From the NCBI RefSeq assembly GCF_002812205.1, contig NZ_NPEA01000008.1:129434-193433 (forward strand): a stretch of 64,000 nt of DNA. Reading direction: 5' to 3'. Source of the stretch: Leptospira neocaledonica. GTDB taxonomy: Bacteria > Spirochaetota > Leptospiria > Leptospirales > Leptospiraceae. The position numbers were made by a program, and so were the translations under genes. Below, piece by piece: positions 38,175 through 45,611 of the stretch (the stretch's first letter is position 1; the number at the start of each line of letters is the position of its first letter). Under the pieces are notes generated by a model. It worked only from the letters and a program-made list of their open reading frames with translations, ran no database searches and had not been told where the DNA came from.

Positions 38175-39553
38175 ACTTCTCCAGTTTCCTTATTAGAAAG
38201 GAATTCCTTTAGCTGACGGATACTCATCTTCTCGTTGTATTTCTTTTCTACAAGCTGGAAGAGGGTATCGTCTATCTTTTTTGCTAAAAAATTGTCCCGG
38301 TAAGATTCCAGAAGTTTACCTTTTTCCAATTCTTTTTTAAAATCGGCGTCTGGCATACCGTATCTTGAGGCAAGGGTAGAGATTTCCCGGTCGAAATCCT
38401 CGTCCGTCAAAACAATATTTTCGGTGGAAGCGAGTTTCTGTCTGGAGAAATACCCTTTCAGTCTATTTTCGGCTATGGTTTTAAAGGAATCCCGTACTTC
38501 TTCTAAAGGTTTTCCTACCATTTCTGCGTATTTTTCGATACTTGGGATCTGTTCTTTAGGAATTCTGGCCTGGCCCCTTCCTAAAACATCTTGCATCATA
38601 TTCTGATACACATGCTCTGATTCTTCGGTAAGATAAGAGTCAGGGAAAATAAACTTGGAATCTGCAACCAGTTCCTTATAGATCTCTTCCATCTTCTTGG
38701 ATTTTACCGCTTCGGTATAATTCTTTTGTAGATCGGTTTTGACCTTATCTTTCAAAACTTGTAAAGAAGAAGAACCATCGTATTCGCTGGCAAGATCATC
38801 GTCCAATTCAGGAAGAACTTCTTTATAAATCGCCTTTAAGGTCATGGCGAATTCCATCTTCTTGCCGGCCAGATCTTCTCTAGGATAATCGCTTGGATAC
38901 GTATAGAAGAAGTTCTTAGTTTCTCCGGTCTTGATCCCGAACAGATTATCGTCGAAACCAGGAAGATTATTCGGTTCTCCTAATTTATAATCGCTTGAAC
39001 CGTTTTTAGCGTTCTTAGGCTCCTGCCCTTCTTCCTTCACTTCGAATTCCATATCTACGATATCGCCGTTCTCGGCTCCTTCGACTGGTTCTCTAAGAAG
39101 TTTTCTGGCAAGTTGTTTACGAACGAACTGAAGTTCTTCGGTGATATCCTCGTCGGTCACCTGTACTTCAGGAAGTTTAATCTTGATCTTTTTGTATTTC
39201 CCTAAGGAAACTTCCGGATCAGTATCATAGACCGCAGTTGCCACTAAACTTTTTTCGGGAACATAGTCCTCGACTGTAAATTTAGGGAAACGGACAATCT
39301 TGTGTTCCAGTTTTCCTGCAAGTTCGCTGACGGTCTCTAATAGTAGAAGATTGATTGCGTCGTTTGCTACCGAGTCTCCCAAATGGCGTTTTACCATTTC
39401 GATCGGTGCCTTGCCGGGACGGAAGCCCGGGATTTTGAGATCCTTTTGTTTTTCTTTATAAGTCTTTTCGAACGCCTTTTCCAGATCGTTCTTATCAAAG
39501 GTTAACTTAAGGTCTACGGATGCGTTTTGATTTTTTTTTGTCTTGAATTCCAT
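38165..39553 (-). CDS. tig: Trigger factor
   Basis: 462 residues with the three trigger-factor domains: ribosome-binding N domain with the signature [18 protein letters not shown], a peptidyl-prolyl isomerase domain (about residues 150-245, [29 protein letters not shown]), and the long helical C domain. It meets nascent chains at the ribosome exit and also isomerises prolines. The C-terminal domain is a little longer than in E. coli. tRNA-Gly lies 34 bases upstream on the same strand. Confidence 0.97.
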   Translation of the reverse strand: MEFKTKKNQNASVDLKLTFDKNDLEKAFEKTYKEKQKDLKIPGFRPGKAPIEMVKRHLGDSVANDAINLLLLETVSELAGKLEHKIVRFPKFTVEDYVPEKSLVATAVYDTDPEVSLGKYKKIKIKLPEVQVTDEDITEELQFVRKQLARKLLREPVEGAENGDIVDMEFEVKEEGQEPKNAKNGSSDYKLGEPNNLPGFDDNLFGIKTGETKNFFYTYPSDYPREDLAGKKMEFAMTLKAIYKEVLPELDDDLASEYDGSSSLQVLKDKVKTDLQKNYTEAVKSKKMEEIYKELVADSKFIFPDSYLTEESEHVYQNMMQDVLGRGQARIPKEQIPSIEKYAEMVGKPLEEVRDSFKTIAENRLKGYFSRQKLASTENIVLTDEDFDREISTLASRYGMPDADFKKELEKGKLLESYRDNFLAKKIDDTLFQLVEKKYNEKMSIRQLKEFLSNKETGEVWQ

Positions 39554-39564
39554 GGTCTCAGAAG

Positions 39565-39586
39565 ACAGAAGGCGGAGGACTTCTGT
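39565..39586 (-). promoter_or_regulatory. Hairpin between tRNA-Gly and tig
   Basis: Read leftward, ACAGAAG, the loop TCCTCCGC and CTTCTGT form a perfect 7-bp stem, one base after the tRNA 3' end and 11 bases before the tig ATG. There is no T run, so an RNase processing site or translation control is as likely as termination. The loop carries an anti-Shine-Dalgarno-like CCTCC. Confidence 0.45.
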
Positions 39587-39587
39587 A

Positions 39588-39660
<73 letters not shown>

Positions 39661-39721
39661 TGGTTGGTAGAACCATGATTTCTCTCTCAGGGCCCATGTA
39701 AATCGGTTTTTGACCTGAAAC

Positions 39722-40333
39722 TTAGGACTTTGGAGCCCTCAGATCCTCTGGAGAATTCAGGTTAATAAATGAAAATTTTTCATCTTCCGAAACTTCCAAA
39801 AGGTAAGGATTTCCCCTTTCGATCAGAACTTTAGGAGAAAAGGAATTTAAGGCCCCTTTTTCGAATTCTTGGAATAAAAACCTGAGATACTCGGAAGAAT
39901 AAAGACCGCATAACGGTTCAATTCCTTCTTCGGTTCGGTAAAAAATCCCCGAACCGACCATTTCTTTTTTAGAATATAACCTAGCTAAGGTTTTGATCCT
40001 CATGTAGGGAATATCAACGGCTAAAACCAAAAAGTTTCGAATATTAGGATCGTCTTGGAAAAGAAGAAAAGAACTAAAAATCCCCTGAAGAGGACCTTGC
40101 AGATTTGAGATAGAGTCAGATATCAGGTATTCATTTTCTATATGTTTAGAATATTCTTCTCTTTGCTCTTCTCGAATGGAAACACGTACATTTTTGCATA
40201 AGAATTTTAGTTTTTTATAAGATTCTAATAGAAAGAACTTTTGGCTTTTTAAGGATAAGAAGGATTTATCCCTTCCCATTCTGGAACTTTTTCCACCTGC
40301 AAGTACGATCCCTACCGTATCAATGGCTCTCAT
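39722..40333 (-). CDS. mobA: Molybdenum cofactor guanylyltransferase MobA
   Basis: About 203 residues from the ATG at 40333, the first Met before the core; the frame is open further upstream, into moaE. The nucleotide-binding loop GIVLAGGKSSRMGRDKSFL and VLAVDIPYM define the MobA/NTP-transferase family that adds GMP to molybdopterin to make the bis-MGD cofactor. It overlaps moaE by 14 bases and closes the leftward Mo-cofactor operon. It supplies the dinucleotide form that the oxidoreductase at 45.6 kb would need. Confidence 0.9.
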   Translation of the reverse strand: MRAIDTVGIVLAGGKSSRMGRDKSFLSLKSQKFFLLESYKKLKFLCKNVRVSIREEQREEYSKHIENEYLISDSISNLQGPLQGIFSSFLLFQDDPNIRNFLVLAVDIPYMRIKTLARLYSKKEMVGSGIFYRTEEGIEPLCGLYSSEYLRFLFQEFEKGALNSFSPKVLIERGNPYLLEVSEDEKFSFINLNSPEDLRAPKS

Positions 40334-40757
40334 GTACGCAGCCCTTCGACCACTGGGAAGAACCGTCACTATAAAATTCCTTTTTCCAGATCGGAACCTC
40401 GTGTTTTACCCTATCTATGATATAACGATTGGACTCGTAAGCCTCTGCCCTATGCATGGATCCGGTTTCGACTATAACCGCGATCTCTGATATTTCCAGT
40501 TTTCCGATTCTATGTATGCAGTTTGCATGAAGAAGGTCCCATTTTTTGCGAGCGTCAGCAAGAATACTCGAAATCATCTCGTTTGCCATAGGAGCATACG
40601 CCTCATATTCTAAGTGAGTGACCTTCTTCCCCTCGTTTAGATTTCGTACAATCCCAGAAAATACAACAAAACCTCCTATCTCAGGAATATCAGGCATCTG
40701 GGAAGAAACAAAAATAGGAGAAGAGGAAATATGAGAATACGTTTCTAATACGGACAT
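40320..40757 (-). CDS. moaE: Molybdopterin synthase large subunit MoaE
   Basis: About 145 residues from the ATG at 40757, one base after the moaD stop; a GTG further upstream would overlap moaD. Family signatures are GGFVVFSGIVRN, LEYEAYAPMANEMI, CIHRIGKLEISE and VKHEVPIWKKEF, where the Lys residues bind the precursor. With MoaD it inserts the dithiolene sulfurs into cyclic pyranopterin. Confidence 0.93.
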   Translation of the reverse strand: MSVLETYSHISSSPIFVSSQMPDIPEIGGFVVFSGIVRNLNEGKKVTHLEYEAYAPMANEMISSILADARKKWDLLHANCIHRIGKLEISEIAVIVETGSMHRAEAYESNRYIIDRVKHEVPIWKKEFYSDGSSQWSKGCVHESH

Positions 40758-40758
40758 A

Positions 40759-41001
40759 TCAACCGCCACTGGAAGGAGGAAGTACTGCGACTACCGAACC
40801 TTCCCTCAGAACAAAATTATCACCTACGATAGTTTGGTTCACTGCAAATCTGCTGACTTTCAAAATGGATTCAGAACCTGGATTCGTATGAGTAAGAATA
40901 TTACGTAGATGTAAAATAGAATCTCCTTCAGAGACTTCTATTTTTTTAAGATCCGGAAAATGATCTTTGACTGCGGCAAAAAACAAAAGTTGAATATCCA
41001 T
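40759..41001 (-). CDS. moaD: Molybdopterin synthase sulfur carrier MoaD
   Basis: 80 residues with a ubiquitin-like fold and the C-terminal PPSSGG ending in the Gly-Gly that MoeB adenylates and that carries the thiocarboxylate. It abuts the moaA stop without a gap and is followed by moaE. Confidence 0.93.
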   Translation of the reverse strand: MDIQLLFFAAVKDHFPDLKKIEVSEGDSILHLRNILTHTNPGSESILKVSRFAVNQTIVGDNFVLREGSVVAVLPPSSGG

Positions 41002-41955
41002 CTATCCGCCTATGTATTTCATTGAGAGTTCACTTCCGGTAAACTCGTTTTTTTTGGTTTTCATTGCCTGATCTAAGGAATGTTCTAACTCGGATTCATT
41101 TTCCGAAACCGGAAAAGAACGGAAATCGCTCAAACAACCGTAAATTTTTCCCAAATGGTCCATTCTCAGTCGATTACAACCGTCACAAAATGGTTCCGTA
41201 TGATTTGCGATGATCCCGAATCTATAATTTTCAGAAGTGCGATAATATTTTGCAGTGGACTCGATAGGAGTATTCTCCGATTCAAAATCGAATTCTTGGC
41301 CAAGTTCCTCTTTGATCTTTGCTGCGGAGAAAAATAACTCGGAATGTTTTGCCCTAAGAGGTCCCATCTTCATAAGTTCCAAGTACCGGATCGGAAGATT
41401 TCTTTCACCTGCCCAGCGGAGAATAGGACGGATCTGTTCTTCATTATAACCTTTTAATACAGTACAATTCAGTTTTACTTCCAATCCTTCTCCGATTGCT
41501 TCTTCTATCCTATTTAATAAACGAATTACCGGAAGATTTTTGCCTGAGATCAAAGAGAAGGATTCCTGGGAAAGTGAATCCAAGGAAAAATTCATTCTGT
41601 CTAGACCTGCAAGTTTTAGATCTCGGATAAGACCGTCTCTAAAAAATCCATTAGAGGTAAGTGCGATGTTCGGGATCTTCTCCTCTTTTGCGACTTGGAC
41701 CAATTTTGGAAGATCTTTATGAAGAGTCGGCTCTCCACCGGTCAAATGGATCTCTTTAAGTAAAATTTTACGAGAAAGAAGAAGAATGTTTTTACGAAGA
41801 AGTTCCGCGCTTAAAAAAGAACCATGCGCACCTTCTCCATTTAAGGCTGTACCAGGAGCGCAGTACACGCAGCCGAATCCGCAAGAGGATGTAACACTCA
41901 CTCTAAGTACCTCGAATTTTCGACCGTAGGCGTCCACGATGTCCAAGCTTACCAT
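41002..41955 (-). CDS. moaA: GTP 3',8-cyclase MoaA
   Basis: 317 residues. The radical-SAM cluster is CGFGCVYC (Cys25, Cys29, Cys32), and a second cluster lies in EPFCDGCNRLRMDHLGKIYGC-type spacing near the C terminus. The protein ends in Gly-Gly, essential in known MoaA. It makes 3',8-cyclo-GTP, the first intermediate of molybdopterin. The partner MoaC is not seen in this window. It is the first gene of the leftward operon, divergent from the MoeB-like gene. Confidence 0.95.
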   Translation of the reverse strand: MVSLDIVDAYGRKFEVLRVSVTSSCGFGCVYCAPGTALNGEGAHGSFLSAELLRKNILLLSRKILLKEIHLTGGEPTLHKDLPKLVQVAKEEKIPNIALTSNGFFRDGLIRDLKLAGLDRMNFSLDSLSQESFSLISGKNLPVIRLLNRIEEAIGEGLEVKLNCTVLKGYNEEQIRPILRWAGERNLPIRYLELMKMGPLRAKHSELFFSAAKIKEELGQEFDFESENTPIESTAKYYRTSENYRFGIIANHTEPFCDGCNRLRMDHLGKIYGCLSDFRSFPVSENESELEHSLDQAMKTKKNEFTGSELSMKYIGG

Positions 41956-42025
41956 ACCCGGACACTTATGAAAGCCAATTAAAAAGTCTTGTCGGACCTG
42001 CGAAAATATAAGATCCTTTCCTTAG

Positions 42026-43087
42026 ATGAGTCCGGAACAGAAGAAGTATTTTTCCAGACAAACTAAATTGCCATTTTTAGGAGAATCCGGTCAAAAGGCA
42101 CTTCTCCAAAAATCAGCATTGGTAATCGGTCTCGGAGGTCTAGGCTCCCCTGCTTCTTTGCATTTAGCAACAGCCGGTGTGGGAAAACTAGGTCTTTGGG
42201 ATTTTGATACTGTAGAACTGAGTAATCTACATAGACAAACCGCATTCACTCTTTCCGATATCGGTAAGAAAAAAACGGATACAACCAAGGAATATATACA
42301 AGCTCGGGTCCCGGGCATCCAAATAGAGACATTCACTGAAATTTTTTCAGAAAAGATCGATCCGAGTATATTCGAAAATTGGGATATTATTCTGGATTGT
42401 ACAGACCAGATCCAGGCTAAATATACGATCAATCGATTCTGCATCCAAACCCAAAGACCTTTAGTCACTGCTTCCGTTTTTAGGACAAGCGCACAAGTAG
42501 CGATCTTCTCTCCTCAAGGAAAACCTTGTTATAAATGTTTGTATCCAAATTTAGAAGGATCCGAACTTCTTTCCTGCGAAGACGGAGGAGTTTTAGGAGT
42601 CCAGACTGCGATTGCAGGATTATACCAGGCATCCTTCGCTATTCAATACTTACTTTTTCCGGAAAAATCCCCCACTCATTCTACATTCCAATTAGAATGG
42701 GAGTCCCCATTATTGTATGAAACATTTCTGAAAGCGGATCCGAATTGTACTGAATGTGGTTCCGGCAAAAGAGAAGAACTGACATTTCAAGACGAAATCG
42801 ATCTTTCTTATTGGAAAGAATGGAAGAAGGACCCGAAATATATTTTGTTAGATGTAAGAGAATCGGAAGAGAGAAAAGAAAGTCCGATCGAAAATTCGAT
42901 CTTCTCTCCACTTTCTGAACTTTCTTTAGATACCGCATTCGGTTTTTCTAAAGAAAAGATCTATATTACAATTTGTGAATCAGGAATACGATCCAAAAAG
43001 GCGGTAAAAATTCTCAAAGAAGCAGGGCTTACTGCATATTCTCTACAAGGTGGAAGAAAAATTTTGGCCTTAGAAGAGATTCTTTAA
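42026..43087 (+). CDS. moeB: MoeB/ThiF-type adenylyltransferase with rhodanese domain
   Basis: 353 residues. Residues 1-240 are an E1-like domain: ATP loop GLGGLGSPASLHLA, catalytic-Cys region LLSCEDGGVLG, and two zinc CxxC pairs (CYKC, CTEC). Residues 265-353 are a rhodanese domain with active loop CESGIRS. The same fusion is known in MOCS3/Uba4-like proteins, which both activate and sulfurate a MoaD- or ThiS-like carrier. Divergent from moaA, so MoaD is the likely partner. A role in thiamine synthesis is not excluded. Confidence 0.9.
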   Translation: MSPEQKKYFSRQTKLPFLGESGQKALLQKSALVIGLGGLGSPASLHLATAGVGKLGLWDFDTVELSNLHRQTAFTLSDIGKKKTDTTKEYIQARVPGIQIETFTEIFSEKIDPSIFENWDIILDCTDQIQAKYTINRFCIQTQRPLVTASVFRTSAQVAIFSPQGKPCYKCLYPNLEGSELLSCEDGGVLGVQTAIAGLYQASFAIQYLLFPEKSPTHSTFQLEWESPLLYETFLKADPNCTECGSGKREELTFQDEIDLSYWKEWKKDPKYILLDVRESEERKESPIENSIFSPLSELSLDTAFGFSKEKIYITICESGIRSKKAVKILKEAGLTAYSLQGGRKILALEEIL

Positions 43088-43128
43088 AAATAAGATCCCG
43101 GGACTCATACTTATACATTACCTTTGCT

Positions 43129-43725
43129 TTAAGATGGAAGGTACGAATCAAATTCCATTCTTCTTGCTGTAAATTCTGAAATCTTCTTTCCCACTAATTT
43201 TTCCACCAGATATAAGGACATCAAAATCCCTCTGGAAACTCCGCCAGAAGTCAAAATATGTCCATGGTCTATAAATTTTTCATTGGCTACTTTTTTAATC
43301 TTAGGATAATTTTTACGAAGAGTATCTTGGTCCATCCAATGAGTGGTGACTTCCAGTCCATCCAGAATACCAGCCTCTGCTAATAAAAATGCGCCTGTGC
43401 AAATAGAAGCTAAGATCTTTACCTTAGGCTCCATTTCCTTGATCCATCCCAGTAATTTTTTATTATGGATTTCGATTTCTTCTGCTCCGTATCCTCCGGG
43501 GATCACTAAAATATCCGGCACGCCTGCCTCTTCCAAAGTCAGATGAGGAAATACAGGAAAACGGTTCCTTGCATATAGGAGTTCCTTCTTCTCCGCAACT
43601 ATGGAAACTTTGAATAATTTCTCCTTATTCTCATTCTCTGTAATGGAAAACACCTCGTAAGGACCGGAAAGATCCAAAACTTCCACTTCGTTAAATGCCA
43701 ATATATGAACTTCAATCTGCTCCAT
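43129..43725 (-). CDS. DJ-1/PfpI family protein
   Basis: 198 residues with the family elbow ASICTGAFLLAEAGIL, the conserved Cys in the middle, and VIPGGYGAEE before it. Similar to the ThiJ/PfpI domains of GlxA-like proteins but without the DNA-binding domain. Members include glyoxalases, chaperones and isonitrile hydratases. The exact reaction is unknown. It is divergent from the ArsR operon, with the operator between. Confidence 0.88.
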   Translation of the reverse strand: MEQIEVHILAFNEVEVLDLSGPYEVFSITENENKEKLFKVSIVAEKKELLYARNRFPVFPHLTLEEAGVPDILVIPGGYGAEEIEIHNKKLLGWIKEMEPKVKILASICTGAFLLAEAGILDGLEVTTHWMDQDTLRKNYPKIKKVANEKFIDHGHILTSGGVSRGILMSLYLVEKLVGKKISEFTARRMEFDSYLPS

Positions 43726-43802
43726 AGTTCCTCTTCCGTCACATTCTTAACTACAAACGATTTCGAAAATAATTTCCTAAAAAAGTACTTGCTTATTTTG
43801 AA

Positions 43803-43824
43803 TATATAACCATATGGTTATATA
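43803..43824. promoter_or_regulatory. Perfect 22-bp ArsR operator
   Basis: TATATAACCAT followed directly by ATGGTTATATA is a perfect palindrome four bases before the start of the ArsR-type gene. ArsR regulators paired with AHSA1 proteins commonly bind sites of the form ATAACC-N-GGTTAT. The AT-rich core probably overlaps the -10 box, so the repressor would block its own operon. Confidence 0.8.
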
Positions 43825-43828
43825 AAAT

Positions 43829-44209
43829 ATGAATCATGCACTTAGTCATTCGAATCGATTAGATGCGACTTTTGCCGCCCTCTCAGACCCAACCAGAAGG
43901 GCGATCCTGGCACGTTTAGCCAACGGAGAGGTTTCCGTAATGGATCTGGCTAAACCGTTCTCCATGAGCCAACCAGCAATTTCTAAACATCTAAAAGTTT
44001 TGGAAAGAGCGGGACTCATCTCCGGGATCAAAGACGCACAAAAAAGATTACGCAAAATAGAAGCTAAACCTTTGGCAGAAGCCACCGAATGGTTGGAAAA
44101 TTATAGAAAGTTCTGGGAAGGAAGATTCAATCAATTGGATTCACTGATAGAAGAATTAAAACTTTCTAAACAAACTTCCCCTAAACGTAAAAATAAAAAA
44201 GGAGAATAG
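43829..44209 (+). CDS. ArsR-family transcriptional regulator
   Basis: 126 residues with a winged-helix domain: FAALSDPTRRAILARLA, then recognition helix MSQPAISKHLKVLERAGLI. No Cys pair for metal binding is present, so this is the metal-independent branch that often sits beside AHSA1 proteins. No Shine-Dalgarno sequence precedes the ATG, and the operator ends four bases before it, so a leaderless message is possible. First gene of a four-gene operon. Confidence 0.93.
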   Translation: MNHALSHSNRLDATFAALSDPTRRAILARLANGEVSVMDLAKPFSMSQPAISKHLKVLERAGLISGIKDAQKRLRKIEAKPLAEATEWLENYRKFWEGRFNQLDSLIEELKLSKQTSPKRKNKKGE

Positions 44210-44210
44210 A

Positions 44211-44714
44211 ATGAGCTTTATTGGAACCTTAAAGGTAGAAGCGAAAGGAGACAGAGAACTAGTAATGACTCGGGAGTTCGATGCCGAGAAAAATCTGGTA
44301 TTCGACTGTTTTACAAAGCCTGAATTAATCAAACGTTGGTTATACGGTCCTGACGGCTGGACCTTAGATGTATGCGAAGTAGATCTAAGAGTCGGCGGAA
44401 AATATAGATATGTTTGGATGTTTCTAAAAGACGGATCTACAATGGGAGCAGGAGGAACCTATAAGGAAATTTCCGGACCAGACAAACTAGTCCATACCGA
44501 ATCTTTCGATGAACCTTGGTATCCTGGCGAAGCTTTACTCACGACAACATTTGTCGAAAAATCCGGCAGGACATATGTTACTATCAATGTTCTTTATGAA
44601 ACCAAAGAAGGAAGAGATCTAGTTATTAAATCCCCGATGGAAGGGGGAGCTTCCCAAAGTTATAATCGTTTGGAAACTTTACTCAATACTATTACCTTAG
44701 AAGGAAAAAAATAA
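44211..44714 (+). CDS. AHSA1/SRPBCC-domain protein
   Basis: 167 residues of the START-like SRPBCC fold, AHSA1 branch: MTREFDAEKNLVFDCFTKPE, RWLYGPDGWTLDVCEVDLR, VGGKYRYVW and a C-terminal helix GASQSYNRLETLL. The fold has a deep ligand cavity; no ligand is known for this branch. It starts one base after the ArsR stop. Confidence 0.92.
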   Translation: MSFIGTLKVEAKGDRELVMTREFDAEKNLVFDCFTKPELIKRWLYGPDGWTLDVCEVDLRVGGKYRYVWMFLKDGSTMGAGGTYKEISGPDKLVHTESFDEPWYPGEALLTTTFVEKSGRTYVTINVLYETKEGRDLVIKSPMEGGASQSYNRLETLLNTITLEGKK

Positions 44715-44716
44715 TC

Positions 44717-45112
44717 ATGAATGCAAAAACTATTTCGATCTTAAAAAGTATTGGAGCCGTTTTTACGGGAATTTTGATCAACGTTATACCTGCAATAGCG
44801 ATCGATGCAGTATTACATGTTACCAATTGTTATCCTCCGATGGGAGAAAGAATGTCCGATGGCTTATTCCTTCTTGCGAGCTCCTACCGTTTGGCTCTTG
44901 CAATTTTAGGTGGATATTTTACTGCAAAACTTGCTCCTCATAATCCGATTGGGCACGTAATCACATTAGGTGTGATAGGAACAATCGCAAGCACCTTGGG
45001 TCATATACAAATGGGAGACCAAGGCCCGGCTTGGTATTCTATCGGGTTGATCGTAATTTCTATTCCTTTGTCTTTATTAGGTGGATTCATTTACCTAAAG
45101 CGTAGAGGATAA
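44717..45112 (+). CDS. Small membrane protein of the ArsR operon
   Basis: 131 residues with four hydrophobic helices (GAVFTGILINVIPAIAIDAV, LALAILGGYFTAKLAP, VITLGVIGTIASTLGHI, SIGLIVISIPLSLLGGFIYL). No family name assigned. It starts two bases after the SRPBCC gene, so it is part of the operon. Confidence 0.85.
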   Translation: MNAKTISILKSIGAVFTGILINVIPAIAIDAVLHVTNCYPPMGERMSDGLFLLASSYRLALAILGGYFTAKLAPHNPIGHVITLGVIGTIASTLGHIQMGDQGPAWYSIGLIVISIPLSLLGGFIYLKRRG

Positions 45113-45116
45113 GAAT

Positions 45117-45569
45117 ATGCAAAAGGCCACTCCATTTTTAATGTTCGATAAGGGTTTGGAAGAAGCTCTTCAATTCTATTCTGGTATATTCAAAAATATG
45201 AAAATAGAAAATCTCACAAAACTAGGGGGAGGAATGGTTTCCGCCAGTTTTGTGATAGAAGGCCAGAAGTTTTTGGCTTTCACTGGAGGCCCTCATTTCC
45301 AATTTACGGAGGCATTTTCAGTTTATATCAGTGCGGAAACCCAAGAAGAAATAGATGATCTGTATGAAAAACTTGCCTCGGGTGGAATTAAACAACCATG
45401 TGGTTGGGTAAAAGATAAGTTCGGTCTATCTTGGCAGATCATTCCTCCAATCCTGGAGAAATATCTATATGATAAAAACCAAGAAAAAGCGCAAAGAGTT
45501 ATGCAGGCAATGTTACAAATGCATAAGATAGATATTTCTAAACTACAGGAAGCTTACGACAAAAATTAA
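45117..45569 (+). CDS. VOC-fold (PhnB-like) protein
   Basis: 150 residues with the vicinal-oxygen-chelate pattern of PhnB/3-demethylubiquinone-methyltransferase-like proteins: TPFLMFDKGLEEALQFYSGI, FLAFTGGPHFQFTEAFSVYI and KDKFGLSWQIIPPIL. It starts four bases after the membrane-protein gene and ends the operon. No enzyme activity can be assigned. Confidence 0.9.
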   Translation: MQKATPFLMFDKGLEEALQFYSGIFKNMKIENLTKLGGGMVSASFVIEGQKFLAFTGGPHFQFTEAFSVYISAETQEEIDDLYEKLASGGIKQPCGWVKDKFGLSWQIIPPILEKYLYDKNQEKAQRVMQAMLQMHKIDISKLQEAYDKN

Positions 45570-45578
45570 TTTTTAAGA

Positions 45579-45605
45579 CCGCCCGAATTCCCGGGCGGAT
45601 TTGTT
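45579..45605 (+). terminator. Terminator of the ArsR operon
   Basis: CCGCCCG, a short loop and CGGGCGG form a strong stem, followed by ATTTGTTT, ten bases after the stop at 45569. The following gene is convergent. Confidence 0.88.
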
Positions 45606-45611
45606 TCAGGC

